Part shown: positions 19,960 to 32,222 of the stretch, piece by piece
How the letters are laid out: each line of letters starts with the position of its first letter
Position numbering within the stretch: position 1 is the first letter of the stretch
Origin: Closterium sp. Naga37s-1
Lineage: Eukaryota; Streptophyta; Zygnematophyceae; Desmidiales; Closteriaceae
Direction: 5' to 3'
Length of the DNA stretch: 64,000 bases
Assembly: GCA_947471745.1 (NCBI GenBank)
Contig: CANJKZ010001146.1
Location: 1,347,501 to 1,411,500 of the forward strand
Notes under the pieces: generated by a model
Told to the model about the DNA's origin: nothing
Databases searched by the model: none
What the model saw: the letters and a program-made list of their open reading frames with translations, nothing else
Position numbers and translations under genes: made by a program

Positions 19960-22600
19960 TCACATGGTAGATGGCTCGTTGCCCCAATCGATAGTGTCCC
20001 AGGGGTTGCGCTCTGGCTGGATGTCAGGTGGGGGTAGTGCAGGTGCAGAGTGGTGCGGTGGGCGACCAAGAGGAACAATTGCAGGTTCTGCTGCTTCTTC
20101 TTGTTCTTCTTCCCCCCTTTGGTCCTCGCGGAAGGCTCCCCAGCCGCTTGTTTCGCCGCTAGATGCGGCTCCCAATCTGCCGGCTGCTGCTCCCCATCCG
20201 CCAGTGTTTGCGCCAGTTTCGCTCGTGCCCCATCCGCCAGCGCTTCCCCACCCCCCTTCATTGGAAGCGCTCTCCTCTTCGCCCCAACCGCTCGAGGCGA
20301 ATGTTCCGCGTGACTCAGTGAGGCCGCATTGACGAAGTTCTTCTGCTTCGCGTCGCGCCAATTCCTCTTCCTGCGCCACGATGAGTTTCTTCCCGGAATT
20401 GCGTTTGTGGGAGTAGATTTCCAGAATTTTCTCTTCCGTGTATGGTCGCGGGTTTCCGTGGTTGTCGAAGGTGCCGATGCCAACGCCACCTAGCATGCCT
20501 TGAAGGTGTTGTGATGTTGGGCCGGGGAGGGGATGTTCCGGCGTGCCGAAGACAACTCGCGCGGTGGTTTCCAACTCCAGTTGAGATAGTCCTTCCTCAG
20601 GCGGTGCTTCCCGCTCTGCTTCTGCGATGGCGGCGAGTCCTCTACCGGCAATCGCGCTCGTTGATGGCGTGGGTGTGTGGCAATCTCTGCAGATGCCGTC
20701 GGGATCGGGATCATGCAGCGCCAGTTCTTGCGGATGTGGGTGATGCGGCACCCAGGGTCGTCCATCTGGATGTTTCCAGTCACGGCGTTGGATGTGTTCG
20801 AAGCGCAGGGGAACGAGATCGATGAGTTCCTGCAAGTCGCCGCTGCAGTCAGGAATGTCAAAGTCGAGGACGTAGACTCCGTTCTCGGCGTGCGCTCGTC
20901 CGATCTGCCTGCGTGTCTTGTTCAGCATAGTGAAGTGAAGCAGAATATCGCGCGTCTTGGGGTCGGTGCTGAGGTCCACTCCGCAATCCATGAGTTGTGC
21001 TGCTGAGAGGAGATTAAAGCGCAGGTTCTGTACGATCAACACATCATTCAGTGTGATGTGCCTTGAGCACGACGATGCCTTGCGCGCAGGCACGTGTTGT
21101 TTACCACGGTGACGTAGGTGACGGCGGGGGTGGCGATGGCGTTGGATATGTAACGCTCGGAACCTACCATGTGCTGCCCACAGCAGCTGTCCAGGTACCA
21201 CGTGTTTTAGCGCCTGTTGTCGTTACGTGCGAGCAGCGCCAGTCGCGGGGTAACGATGTACGGTGTGTCGCCCTTGAGGAATTGTTCGCGCGTGATCCAA
21301 TCGATCGGTGCCGCCCGCATATCAGGTACGTGCGGGGGGCTTTCAAGCAGCGAGACTGGGAGGTTCCAGTCTTGTTTGTCGTCGTCGCTGAAGTCGTGAC
21401 GCGTGCTAAACGGATTACTGTTCGAGGATGCTCCGATTGGGTGAGGCGCCGGCTCAGGTGACGGTGAGCGCGCGCACGGACGACGCGATCCGCTTGTCAT
21501 TGTCATGTTCCCTATGACATTGCGGACGGGAGTAGTTTATGACAGCTGCTACTGCTGGTGCTGAACTGTTGGGTTCAGGTTGCGCGATGGGGGTTGATAC
21601 CCCTGGGCGGGACGCGTGTCATTTCGTGCGTCTTGTCGGCCGGACCAAGTGCTCGGGTTGGTCTGGCGAGGGCGAGATCGGAACTTGCATCGATCTGCCA
21701 GGTGTCCAAAGCTTCTGCAAAATTTGCAGTAGAGGCGTCGCGGCTATCACTCTTCAGTGTTGTCGGCGTAGAAGGTGAGGCGTTCCATGTCTCGTCTCGG
21801 CGCTGGTCGCTGCTGGTCCATATCCCGCTGTTCGACGAGGAGGGCGGTGCATAGGGCGGCCTCCGATATGACCCCCTACTGTCGTAGAAGCGCCTTGCAG
21901 GGCCGCCACTCTAGGCCGAGCCCTTGAAGCACGATGTTCACGAAGATTTTATTAGGAAATGTTGCTTCCCAACTTCGCGATTTGGTCGCGGAGGCTCCGA
22001 CAGCGATTGATGTAGCCATTGAACTTCTCCCCAGTGGCCATTTTTGTCTCCAATAGTTGCTGGAGCAGGCGGCTCGAAGAAACCGAGTCCTTCGGTTGAT
22101 AGACTCCGTTTAGGTGGCGCCACGCGTCGAGGGCCGGGGCAGGTGTTGTCGTGTACGAACGAATGTTCAGCTGCTCCGCCGGCGACATGTTACGCAATAA
22201 GACGCCGTACGCCATCAGGGACTCGTTGTAGTACTTTGTCCTGGCGTCGTCGGTGTCTTCAGTAGCTCCCGAGTAGCTCCCGTCGAAGTAGTGGAAAATC
22301 TGTGCGTTTTGCAGCAGCAGCTCCAGCTCGAAGCTCCAGGTTTAGAAATCTCTGCCGTCAAAGCACACACTTGTCTTTATTTTTTATATGCTCAAAAACC
22401 TTGATTGTGCAGAGAGAATCGCTTCTTCGCTGGGACGGGGAGTCTTGGGCGTTGAGCCATTTGTGTCGAGGGAGAAGGTGTGTGGGGCGGAATTTTGGCC
22501 GTTCGAGGCCGGTTGAGAGGGTTGGGAAGATGTTCCCGCGTCGCCATTCCGCGATGTTTGGAGTCCTTGCTCCAAGCTGGTGAGTCGCTAAAGTAGTTGT
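19960..22600 (-). pseudogene. element B gag and protease remnants
   Basis: Gag-like segments lie at about 21952-22215 (LLRNMSPAEQLNIRSYTTTP, YINRCRSLRDQIAKLG). Protease-like sequence with a Gln/His-rich flank lies near 21200 (LLWAAHG, from a CGQHMVG-like motif), followed by NLRFNLLSAAQLMDCGVDL. The frame is broken several times, and no complete zinc knuckle was found. Confidence 0.7.
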
Positions 22601-22797
22601 GCGAGAACGGCGGAAGGAATCGTCGTCGTTTCTTCGCTTGTCGCAGCCGGGTTGGGCTGCGCTTTAGCCGTCAGATTCGTCTTACCACCAGATCCTCCGT
22701 CCATTCTTACATGCGAGCGTGTGTCAGACGCCACTTTTCGTTTGCCGAAAGTTTCGGAGGTGGCAGTGCGAAGGATTCCTGAGTCACTCTCATACCA

Positions 22798-23211
22798 TGT
22801 TGCGAACAGAAGTTGATCGTAGTCAGGATCACCTCAGGAAGGTTCGAACACTACTGATTTTGTGGTGGGCCCTTGACCTCAATAGCAGAGTGAATGTAAA
22901 TGCTTGAGATGATAAAAACATGCAGATACAGGGGAATACCAATCGACCTAGCTAGCCATGTACTCTAAGGGGTACATTCCCTTATTACAGCGAATTCCAA
23001 CCGTGCGACTCCAGACGGTTACGGAACAGTCTGGGCAGAATCCTCACCACTGCTGCTGCCCGATGCTGTCTTCCCGACAGTCCAGATGCTTTCGTACCCG
23101 TGCGACCTTTCGCGTCACTTCCGCCCTTTCATCTTCAACCTCGGTAGTGCGTGCTTCGCTTGCTGCGGTGAGGAGAGCACAGTAATGTTTCAATAATTAC
23201 TATTCGTAACA
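22798..23211 (-). repeat. element B right (5') LTR
   Basis: 414 bp, same termini as 10055-10464 with several small differences and indels, indicating an older insertion than element A. Confidence 0.92.
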
Positions 23212-23483
23212 TTAACTGAATTACATTGCTACAGTAACCATGACTATTGCCATTCTTGACAGTTACCACATTGCATCTCGTAACTGCCACGTGCGGTTAC
23301 TGGGCAGTCAAGGGTCACGACCATTGACTGTCTTCGACTGTTGACCTTCGGGTGACCCTCGACCTTCCGCGTGCTCTATATGAGCTATTGCGGTACTGAT
23401 ACAGGCGCTTACTTCGTTATGAAGTGATGCGATGGTGGAGAGCTTTCAAGAATGCTTACTACAACCTTTCGGTTATTCCAACA
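23212..23483 (-). repeat. element C left (3') LTR, second piece
   Basis: It begins with the B target duplication TTAAC and ends TTATTCCAACA. It matches 45898-45990 and 51736-51852 in the right LTR. Confidence 0.9.
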
Positions 23484-24852
23484 CTCCCCTCCATTCCTGA
23501 AGGTGAGCCACGTGGGACTTGTTGGTGATCCCGCAGAGATCGGCGCAGTGCTGGAACTGTTGACGTGGCAGTTTCTTTGTCAAAAAGTCGGCTGCCATGT
23601 CACCACTTGGGCAGTACGTGAGTTTGACCTTCCCTTTGTCAATTTCGTCCTTGACGAAAAAATAGTGGAGAGCGATGTGCTTCGTGCGGTTCACGAAGCC
23701 GGGCTTGTTCGCGATTTTGATCGCGCGCTGATTGTCGGAGAGTAACGTGAAGTGCTCGTTCATCGTCACTTTCGCTTCCTGCAGGAGCTCCATCAGGTAC
23801 AGTCCTTCGCGAAGAGCTGCGCTGGCGGCGATAAACTCTGCTTCGGCTGACGAAAGAGCGATGAGTTCCTGCTTCTGAGAGTTCCACGAGATAAGTCCAG
23901 CAGGTTGGAGTTGGAAAATGAATCCTGTGCGGGAGCGTCTGTTGTCAACGTCTCCCGCGTGGTCTGCGTCTACGTAGCTGTGCAGCTGCAGGGTAGCCGT
24001 TAATTTATCTTCGTAGGTGAGGCCGACGTCGGGAGTAGAGACGAAGTATTGAAATGCTCGGGACAGATCCAGTAGATTCTCCCCTTCAGGTTGCTTCATG
24101 TATTGAGCGAGCTGGCTTGCGACGTAGGAGAGATCGGGCCGGCACGTGACGGCGGCGAACAGGAGGCATCCCAGCTGCTGCTGATAGAGGCGATGATTTT
24201 CAAGGGAGAGTGGCGTGGTGTCTGGCTCGTGGTTAGGAGGAGGAGTGCGAAAAGGGGTAGTGAGTTTGATGGGTGCGATGGCGAATTTCTTCGCGAGTGT
24301 TTCGGCGTATTTGGCAGCTGAGAGGTGGATGGAGGTGGCGGACTGGGTGATGTTGAGACCCAGGAACTGTGTGATGCTGTGGTTGATGGTAACCTCCAGC
24401 TTTTCCTTGATGTCAGCTTCAAACTGGTCCAGTAGCTCCGTGTCGTCGCCTGTGTAAAGTAGGTTGTCGGCGTAGGCGACGAGGAGAATGAATTTGCCCC
24501 GCGACTTCATCCGGTACATCCCGAGGTCGTGTGGCAGCTGCTTGAAACCGAGCTCCGTGAGTACGGTGTGCAGGTACTGCTGCCACAGGCGAGGCGCTTG
24601 CTTGATCCCATAGAGGGATTTCTGAAGTAAGCAGACGGCGCCGTCGTTTTCCTCGAAGGCATGCGGCTGCTCGACGAAGATGATGGCGTCGACCGGAGCG
24701 TACAGGAATGCACTGCCAACGTCGATTTGACGGAGTGGGCGCTGTTTGACGGCTGCGATGCAGATGAGGATGCGCACTGAGGTGTGCCGTCCGACAGATG
24801 CGTAGGTGAGGTCGAAGTCCACCAGGTGAGTTTGCTCGAAGCCGCACACCAC
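23473..24852 (-). CDS. element C reverse transcriptase and RNase H (open, 5'-truncated by F)
   Basis: A 459-residue open frame contains RT motifs (QIDVGSAFLYAPVDAIIFVE, YGIKQAPRLWQQYL, and YADNLLYTGDD where the usual copia box is YVDDLL) and copia RNase H (DADHAGDVDNRRSRTGF, LSSAEAEFIAAS, NKPGFVNRTKHIALHYFFVK). The second Asp of the YVDD box is Asn here, so catalysis is doubtful. The N-terminal part of RT lies beyond element F, which inserted at 24930. Confidence 0.85.
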   Translation of the reverse strand: MVCGFEQTHLVDFDLTYASVGRHTSVRILICIAAVKQRPLRQIDVGSAFLYAPVDAIIFVEQPHAFEENDGAVCLLQKSLYGIKQAPRLWQQYLHTVLTELGFKQLPHDLGMYRMKSRGKFILLVAYADNLLYTGDDTELLDQFEADIKEKLEVTINHSITQFLGLNITQSATSIHLSAAKYAETLAKKFAIAPIKLTTPFRTPPPNHEPDTTPLSLENHRLYQQQLGCLLFAAVTCRPDLSYVASQLAQYMKQPEGENLLDLSRAFQYFVSTPDVGLTYEDKLTATLQLHSYVDADHAGDVDNRRSRTGFIFQLQPAGLISWNSQKQELIALSSAEAEFIAASAALREGLYLMELLQEAKVTMNEHFTLLSDNQRAIKIANKPGFVNRTKHIALHYFFVKDEIDKGKVKLTYCPSGDMAADFLTKKLPRQQFQHCADLCGITNKSHVAHLQEWRGVLE

Positions 24853-24929
24853 CCATCGTACTTTGTACTTGTCGATGGAGCCGTCCGCGAGTGTTTTAAT
24901 ACGAAAGACCCATTTTCCGCTGAGAATTT

Positions 24930-25664
24930 TGTCAGAATGTGTAGTTTGTCTAGCCTGCAGTGGGGTACTCTATAATGAGTACGGCCCCTTAGGGTTTCCT
25001 ATATGTATCCACCTGCTTGCTAGTGCAACCCCTCCTTTGCTTATTCTCTCTTGCCTAACTAGCCCAAACCCTAGTTATGGCTCTTGCGTTCTAACTGTGA
25101 TTCTGACATGGTATCAGAGCAGGTACAGCAGCAAAGGGGCAGGCACTCCTGCCACCCCTTTACTCTCCTCCCCCCCCCCCCCACTTCAGGAGGGGCGGCT
25201 GGTTGGTCTCACACCCGCCACCCCAGTGCCACTCCCCTGGCTCCCCCACACCCTCCCCCCCAGCGGCAGCTACAGCAGTGGGAACGAAAGGAGGAGGAGG
25301 GGAAGGGAAACACACCACCCATCACCCCCACACCCGCCACCCCCATACCCTCCCCCCCACGGCTGCAGGGAGACGAAGGAGGAGGGGGGGGGGGGGGGGG
25401 GGGGGCGGAGATAAAGCCGCAGAGCGGCTACAGAGGGTCGGCGCAGGTAGGGCAGGGGCGGCTGCAGCGAGTGCAGGCGCGGGGCGGGTCCGCAGCGGCT
25501 CAGGGCACCGTCGCGGGCGCCAGGGGCGGGTCCGCGGCGGCACAGGGCACCGTCGCGGGCGCCAGGGGCGGATCCGCGGCGGCTCAGGGCACCGTCGCTG
25601 GCGCTAGGGGCGGGTCCGCGGTACAGCTAGAACTACATGCAGGTATAAGAATATAATTCTGACA
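24930..25664 (+). mobile_element. element F: small non-autonomous LTR element in C's RT
   Basis: Target duplication AATTT at 24925-24929 and 25665-25669. A 179-bp 5' LTR (24930-25108, TGTCAGAATGTG...GATTCTGACA) is followed by primer-binding site TGGTATCAGAGCAGG. The internal part has no recognised protein and includes a Gly/Arg-type repeat GGCACCGTCGCGGGCGCCAG (several copies, 25500-25600). The 3' LTR is only represented by a short end (about 25620-25664, ATAATTCTGACA). Confidence 0.85.
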
Positions 25665-25720
25665 AATTTTCCTCCCCTTCGCTGATGTTCGGGGAACCAT
25701 CTTCCATGTTCCGCGGTTTT

Positions 25721-27380
25721 TCAGTGCCCGACTTCTTTGGCCATGGTTGCCTTCCATTTCTCACTGTCGGGGCCAGAGAGAGCCTGACGAATGGTGGTTG
25801 GTTCCTTGGAGGAGGTGTGGCGAACAGCTACGGCGAGCCCAAGGATGCGAAGACCAGTTTCGTTCGTCTTTTCGTAGTGCAGGCGATCGTAGTCGTGGAA
25901 GCTGGTTACTTCGGCTACGTCGTCGTCGCTGTCGTTGCCAAGGCGGGGGGTGTCTTGCGAGGTGTTTGGTGGTGGTAACTCGGCATCCGAGGATCGGCGG
26001 GCTTCGCTGTTGAAATTGTGAGCTTCGCAAAGTGTATCATCGGGATCGAATTGATGAACACGTATGAATGTTGGAGTCTGGAGTGGGCTTGTAAGGGGGA
26101 TGTTTGGATAGGGGTCCGTTTGTGTGGTGTCTGCTGCGTCAGCATCCTCCGCCAGGTCTGCTTCATCATGTGACGTGGCGAAGCTGCGATGCCCCTTGAA
26201 AATTATTTCCGGTGCTTTGTCAGCTTCGCGGTATTCTTGGAACAGTGGCAGAGTTAGCTTTTTGTAGAAGATGCAGTCACGTGATTTTGTGACTTCGTGT
26301 GTCGCGTAGTCCAGCACGATCCACGCCTTGTATTCTTTTTCGATTCCGATGTGGATGCCCCAGCGCGCCCGGTTAGCGAATTTTCCTGTCCTTGCTGTGT
26401 GTGGCCATGCAGCCAAACACCCGAAGCAGACGCATGTCTGCCTTTCTGCCCGTCCAAGCCCTGTAGGGAGAGTTGTTTTTCTCGAGGCTTCGGGATGACA
26501 GCAAGTTGTGCAGCCGAACAACGCGGTTCATCGCAAATGGCCAGTACTTGGTTGGCACGGCCGACTGCTTCATGAGAGCCCTCATCCTGGTGGCGAGACT
26601 CCTGTTTGTCCGTTCTGCAACTCCTTGCTGCTCGTGAGCGTAGGGCAGTGACACCAAGTGCTCAATCCCTTTCTGCCTGAAAAGCTCCTTGAATTCAGTC
26701 CAGACTGAACTCCAAACCCCCGTCTGTCTGGTAGGTTTTCAGCTTCAGTCCAGACTGTCATTCGGCCCGTTTCATCCAGGCCACGAAGCACTCGAAGGCA
26801 AGGGAGCGGCAGTCCGTGTTGATGGCCCAGACATAGCTCGTAGATGCATTGATGAATGTAAGGGTGTAAGATTCGCCGCCGAGTCTTGTCTGGCTCAGAA
26901 CCATGAAGTCGCTGTAGACTTTGTCTTGCGGCTTGTAGCGTTTGTAGCCGGGAGGTAAGTATGGAAAGGGTTTGTGAGTGAGTGATGCAGTCGGGCACAC
27001 TGTGCATGGCGGGTCATCGGATTCTGCTGTGAGAGATCCTCCTCGAGGGAGAAGCAGTGCGTCGTCGTCGAAGACGCCTGCCTTGAGAGAGTACTTGAGC
27101 GTGGTGTGTGAAGGGTGGCCAAGCCGCTGATGCCAGGTTTCTGGTTCTGCACGGTACCCGACAGTCTTCGGATAGTATTTTTGTCTCTCTGCTGCGTCGT
27201 TCTGCTCCTTTTCAGGTCCTGTGTCGGTGGCGGCGTCGGTGTTGGTTGCGAAGGCCCGAATGGAATCTCGTTCCAGAAGCGCGCGGGGAATTCCGACGAT
27301 GTCGTCGGTGTCGCCGGCGTGAACTTGCTCGCTAGTGACAAGAAGTTACTGAGATGGTGGCGCCTTGGGCCAGTCGGCAA
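25721..27380 (-). pseudogene. element C GAG-pre-integrase and integrase, frameshifted
   Basis: The minus strand carries the pre-integrase motif WHQRLGHPSHTTLKYS (about 27120), integrase core segments DKVYSDFMVLSQTR and SLPYAHEQQGVAERTNRSLA (about 26640), and the C-terminal region RARWGIHIGIEKEYKAWIVL (about 26370). These lie in more than one frame with stops between them, so the gene is broken. The reading frame stops at the F insertion region (25664). Confidence 0.82.
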
Positions 27381-27489
27381 CGGGAAGCCCTTTCTTGGGA
27401 ATTCTGAAGTAACTGTACTCGGCGCCGATGACTTCGATCTGCTGTGGCCCTTGTTCTGGTGGCGGCGGCTCCTCAGTAGGTTTCGGTAA

Positions 27490-29952
27490 TTCTGCTGCTC
27501 CCCCGAAGAATTCCTAAGTTACCTCTTCCTCTGACTCTTCTTGCATTGGTTCTGGTGCCACGCACGTTGCCCAGTAGGGATCGACCGCCGCGGTGTCCGC
27601 TGAGGGGAGTCCCGGAGCTTCGGGATAGGCAGGGGCTGCTTGCCCCCATCCTCCTTCGCTTGTTGAAGTTCTCCAGCCGCCTCCGGTTCCCCAACCGCCT
27701 TCAGTGGCAGCGCCAACGTCCGTTGGAGCAGTGGCGCCGCTTTCCATTGCCGAGACAGTGCCCCGTCCTTCTGCGGCTGCTTCTTCTGGCATTAGAACTT
27801 CCCCCAATGGGCCGACTACTGGACCGGGAATCCCCAATCCTGTTCCAGCCTTTTCGCTTTCTTCAGTGATTGGTTCCGCAGGTGCAGACGTGCCGCTGTC
27901 CTCTTCCATTGTTGCAGGTCCAGTCTCAGCCGGGTTGGAAGTCGAGCCAGTCGGGACGGTACGAAGTTGCAAAAGACCGTCGGAAGCAGGTCGCTCGAGA
28001 TCCATTTCCGTAGGATGCGACCATGTTGGCGGCGCCGAAGGAGTTGTTTTCAGCAGCAGAGTGCGGTGAGAATCTCCAGTGGTCCCCTGAGCTGAGAACT
28101 GCAGTACGAAGACTCCGTCATCGTCAATCGCCTTGCCGATGTAAGAGTTGTTGTAGAAAAGCTCAAAGGTATTGTCCTTGCAGTTGCTGCGAATGTCGAC
28201 TCCGCACCGCATGAGTTGTGCCGAGGAGAGAAGGTTGTACCGCAGATCTGGGGCGACAGGCACATCTCCGATGTGGATGGTGAACCTTGTGTCATCAGCC
28301 TCAAGGTAAACTTCACCGATGTCGTATGCCTTGAGTGTGCTGTTGTTCGCAACTGTGATTTCGCACGGTCGTCTCATGCGTTTTGAGTTACTGATGAACG
28401 TTGGCGATCCCACCATGTGTTGTCCGCAACGGCTGTCCAGGTACCAGGTGTTGATGTTTTCGCGACTCTGTCGCGCGATGTTGGCGATTTTCGTTGTAAC
28501 GACGCGGTCGAAGTCGCCAGTGTATGGCAAGAGGGCGAAGTACCTGTTCGCCAAAATACTGGGAGGAGATTCCGGTGTCGGCGGGGGCAGCTCGAAATCT
28601 GGCGGGATGTTTGTTGGACGATCGATCCAACTGTGGATGGCGGGATCATTGTCCGGACTAGGTGTAATGGGGTTGATGGGTGCGATAGGCGGACATTGGA
28701 CATTGCCGTAGTATCGAATGCCTCCGCGGCGCCGTGCCATGCAGCTCATGATCGTTCCCTTGCCCTTATCCTTGTCGGAGATGCGTGCAGGGGTTTGAGA
28801 AGTGCTCGCTACCGAAGGCGGTGACACGGTCGAGGTCATAGCAGGAGAAGCCGAGGGTGCCGAGGGCTGCTGACTGGCGGGGTTGTTGCGCCTCTCGTTA
28901 GTGGCCTTTCGCTTGTAGCACTGATCGATAGTGTGCCCGGGCTTCTTGCATTATTTGCATAAAGTTCCTTTCTTGCCGTGCTGCTCCTCTTTAGTTGCTC
29001 CAACGTAGAAGACTAACTTCTCCCGCTTGGTGTTCTTCTCATTGTACAGGCCGATTTCCTTTTGCTCGGAGAGGAGTGTGGCGCACAAGGCCGACTCGGA
29101 GATGGTTGCTCGAGCACGGAACAACGATTGGCACTGTCGCCAATCAGGTCCAAGGCCGGAAAGAACCATGGAGACGAACATGTCGTCGGGAACAGTTCCG
29201 CCGCACTTCTTGATGTGGTCACGCAGATTGCGGCACCGATTGATATACGGTCCCGCTTTCTCCCCTTGTTGCATTTCGACCGATGTAAGCTGGCTGAGTA
29301 GACGACTCATTGTGACAAGATCTGTTGCCATGTATGAGTTGCGCAGGTGCTCCCAAGAGGCGTACGCGGGCGCCCACTCTGACTTGTAGTAGCGAATGCC
29401 GAGCTGCTCGGAGGGGGAGAGGTTTCGGAGAAGAGTGGTGTACGCGAGAAGAGACTCGTGGTAATATTGGTTCTTCTCTTGGATGGTGCCTTCCGTCAGA
29501 AACAGTAAGCTTCCATCGTAGTACATCCAGATTTGCGCAGTTGTCGCGAGGAGCTCGAACTCGAAGCTCCGCGTATAGAAGTCTTTTCCGTCAAAGGGAA
29601 CTGATGTTTTCAGCTTCTAGGCCAGAACGAACTTTGTCTGCATTGTTGCGATCGTGTCTGAATGTGCGCGTTGTTGACTGTCTTGCACAGGAGCTGAAGC
29701 TTGACGGTTGTCAAAGGTAAAATACCTCTCGGAGTTGACGCGGCGGTCTTCTCCTGGAAGAGGGAGTCCAGCAACTCCGCGTGCATAGCTCGAGCCATCG
29801 ATGCTCATTGCTTGATGGCTCTCAAGAGCATTGATGCGGGCGACCAGCTGCTCAACAAGAGCGGCGCTGACGGAGGTCACCACTGATGGTGCAGTAGGTG
29901 TTGCTGGTGGTGGGCCCGGAGAATCTGCAGTGGGTTTTCCTTCTGGAGCCAT
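27490..29952 (-). pseudogene. element C gag and protease, with in-frame stops
   Basis: The frame starts at ATG 29952. An in-frame TAG at 29617-29619 falls just before KLKTSVPFDGKDFYTRSFEF, a conserved copia gag segment. Gag continues (LLRNLSPSEQL, INRCRNLRDH) to a TAA near 28951 that lies inside the zinc knuckle: the sequence after the stop reads CKKPGHTIDQCY. The same frame runs on into protease (WYLDSRCGQHMVG, about 28400). The catalytic triad there is DSR instead of the usual DSG. A third stop lies near 27514. The domain order is normal for copia; the lesions make this copy non-functional. Confidence 0.85.
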
Positions 29953-30057
29953 AGTGGTGCAGAGTTTGTAATGATGTAACGAGTAATTTATAAGGAGTTT
30001 GTTCTGGTAAGAACGGGGACTTAGTAGGTCTTATAATCCACTCTAGCTCTCATACCA

Positions 30058-30218
30058 TGTTGTGAAAACTGAAGGATCGTAGTGGACAGGATAACGCTTG
30101 CTAAGTGTGTGAGAGAACTATGAAGTCTCTGTAATGACCTTGTTGATAGAATTTGAAAGAACAAGATAATTATAAGATAGGAGTACAAGAATATAAATAG
30201 CAATCCTAGCTAGCCATG
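30058..30218 (-). repeat. element C right (5') LTR, first piece
   Basis: It starts TGTTGTGAAAACTGAAGG and stops at CCATG, where element D inserted. The LTR continues at 45874. Confidence 0.9.
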
Positions 30219-30356
30219 TGTCAAACTATATGTATGCTATGGTATAATGGGTAGGCTATAGTGGGGTAGCCAACATGGGGTACAACCCCTTTAGGTTTTG
30301 TACTTGTACCAACTCTCTCGATAGTTTACATCATTCCTGCTTGTTAATTCTTAACA
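30219..30356 (+). repeat. element D 5' LTR
   Basis: 138 bp, unusually short for copia, with AGTGGGGTAGCCAACATGGG near the centre. Confidence 0.93.
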
Positions 30357-30401
30357 TGGTTTCAGAGCAGTAGGTCCGTAGGACCGTTTTTTTTTTTTTT
30401 T

Positions 30402-32222
30402 TTGGGCCCACCATTACCTTGTGATCGACTACAGTTACCGCATTACCCCACACCCTGCCCTGCGCTGCGCTGTCAGCGCGCGCCCTGCCCTGCCCTGCCC
30501 TGCACACACTGGCGCCCTGCCCTGCGCCAGCGCCCTGCCCTGTGCCAGCGCCCTGCCCTGCGTCCTGCTGCAGCCCGCGCCCTGCGGCAGCTGCACGTCG
30601 CGCCCTGCTGCCCTGCGCGTCGCGCCCTACGGCAGCCTACGCGTCGCGCCCTACAGCAGTCTGCGCGTCGCGCTCTGCTGCTCCGCGCGTCTTGCTCTAC
30701 GGCAACCCGGGCGTCGCGCGCTGCTGCCCCGCGCGTCGTGCTCTGCTGCCCCGCGCGTCGCGCCCTACGGCAGCCCGCCCGTTGCACGCTGCTGCCCCGC
30801 GCGTCGCGCTCTGCTGCAGCCCGCGCGTCGCGCCCTGCTGCAGCCAGCGCGCCGCGCCCTGCTGCCCTCCACAGCACGCGCCCTGCTGCCCGCGCCGCCC
30901 AGGCCGAGCCGCGCCACCCGACACGATCCGCCCTTCTGCTCGTGCTACTGCTGCTGGTGGTGGAGGTGCTGCTAGGAGTGCTGGAGGTGCTGCAGCCTAG
31001 CCTCACGAGCCGCTCTGCTGTTCGTCTTACTGCCGCTGCTACTCGTACTACTGCCTTCACTCCTTACTGCCCTAGAGGTCGCGCTCCTCCTAGCTTGCCC
31101 GCCATGACTTCACTTTGTAGTCGCGGTGGGAGTGGTGACGGCGGTGGTGGCAGCAGTGGGAGTCGTGGCGGCTGTAGTAGCAGTCACTGTGGAGCTGTGT
31201 GGTGTGGAGTCTCTGGCGGTGGCCAGATGCAGCTACGGCGGCGTCCAACCCTTACGCCCCAGCAGCTTCATGAGTGGCTTTACCAGCGTGGGACGTCTCC
31301 GAGTCCTGGTCGCTGTCCGTACGTCATTCGCACAGGTCGTCGAGCTGGTCAGACCTGTGGGACACCTGGTCACGCACAGTACCGCTGCTTCGCCTATTTG
31401 AATGACGCCTGGCACGTAGAGTTTGGCGACAAGGCTGAGACCCCCCACTGGCTTGAGCTGCTTAGGTCGGGCGTTATGTCTGCTTTGCCTGGTGGTGCTG
31501 AGAGTGACTGTTACCTGTGTGTGCAGTACGACCCCGGTATAGAGGTTGCTGCTCTAGGTGCTAGTGAGGCTGCTGCCTTAGGTGCTGGTGAGTATGCTCT
31601 CTCAGGTACTGCGCCTCCTGAGGCCTTGCACACCTTCACGCTTGATTCAGGTGCTTACCGCTGCTTCTTCCGTGACAGTACCGCACTCATACCACTCCCT
31701 GCACCTGTTGCAGTCTCTCTGGTTGATCCCTCAGGGGGCCCAGTTCTTGCACGGTCCACCACTGTGCTTCTGTGCCCGGCGGTTCCGTCTGGCTCACTGT
31801 CAGGTCTCCACCTCCCCTCGTTCTCGACGAACTTGGTGAGCAACGCCGTCCTCCAGGATCATTGGGTTGGCACCTTTACCCCTGGAGGACAGCGTGTGGC
31901 AATCTGTACCTGCTCCAGGACTGGCCGTCACCTGGCCACGTTCACCCGTCGGCCAGGGTCGAGTCTTTACACACTGACGACTGTGTCTCCTCAGGTAGCT
32001 GCTGTCGGTCAGGTGTCTGCGTCAGGTCTGGTAGCCTCCCCCTGTGAGTGTCGCTCCCTGTCGCACCAGACTCTGCTCTGGCACCACCGCCTGGGTCACC
32101 CCTTCTTGCCACGTCTCCGTGGCATGCACCGTCGCCTCCTTGTGTCTGGTCTTCCCAGGTCTCTCCCTCCCCTCCTTGCCTCGCCTGCGCCGCCCTGCCT
32201 TCCTTGCGTCGAGGGGGGGTAG
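30402..32222 (+). pseudogene. element D gag/protease/pre-integrase region
   Basis: The first about 230 residues are an Arg/Ala/Pro/Leu-rich low-complexity leader made of CCCTGCTGC/GCGTCGCGC motifs, with no recognisable copia gag. Then come a protease-like segment (FTLDSGAYRCFFRD, about residue 410) and the pre-integrase LLWHHRLGHPFLPRLRGMHR. The frame ends at TAG 32220-32222 right after CVEGG, in the middle of what should be a continuous linker into the integrase. Confidence 0.8.

Larger units (their letters stand above)
10055..23211 (-). mobile_element. element B: Ty1/copia retrotransposon inserted in C's left LTR
   Basis: Target duplication TTAAC at 10050-10054 and 23212-23216. LTRs are 10055-10464 and 22798-23211 (TGTTGCGA...TTCGTAACA). 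The minus-strand primer-binding site TGGTATGAGAG adjoins the right LTR. It is itself split by element A at 11119-17606. Confidence 0.93.
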
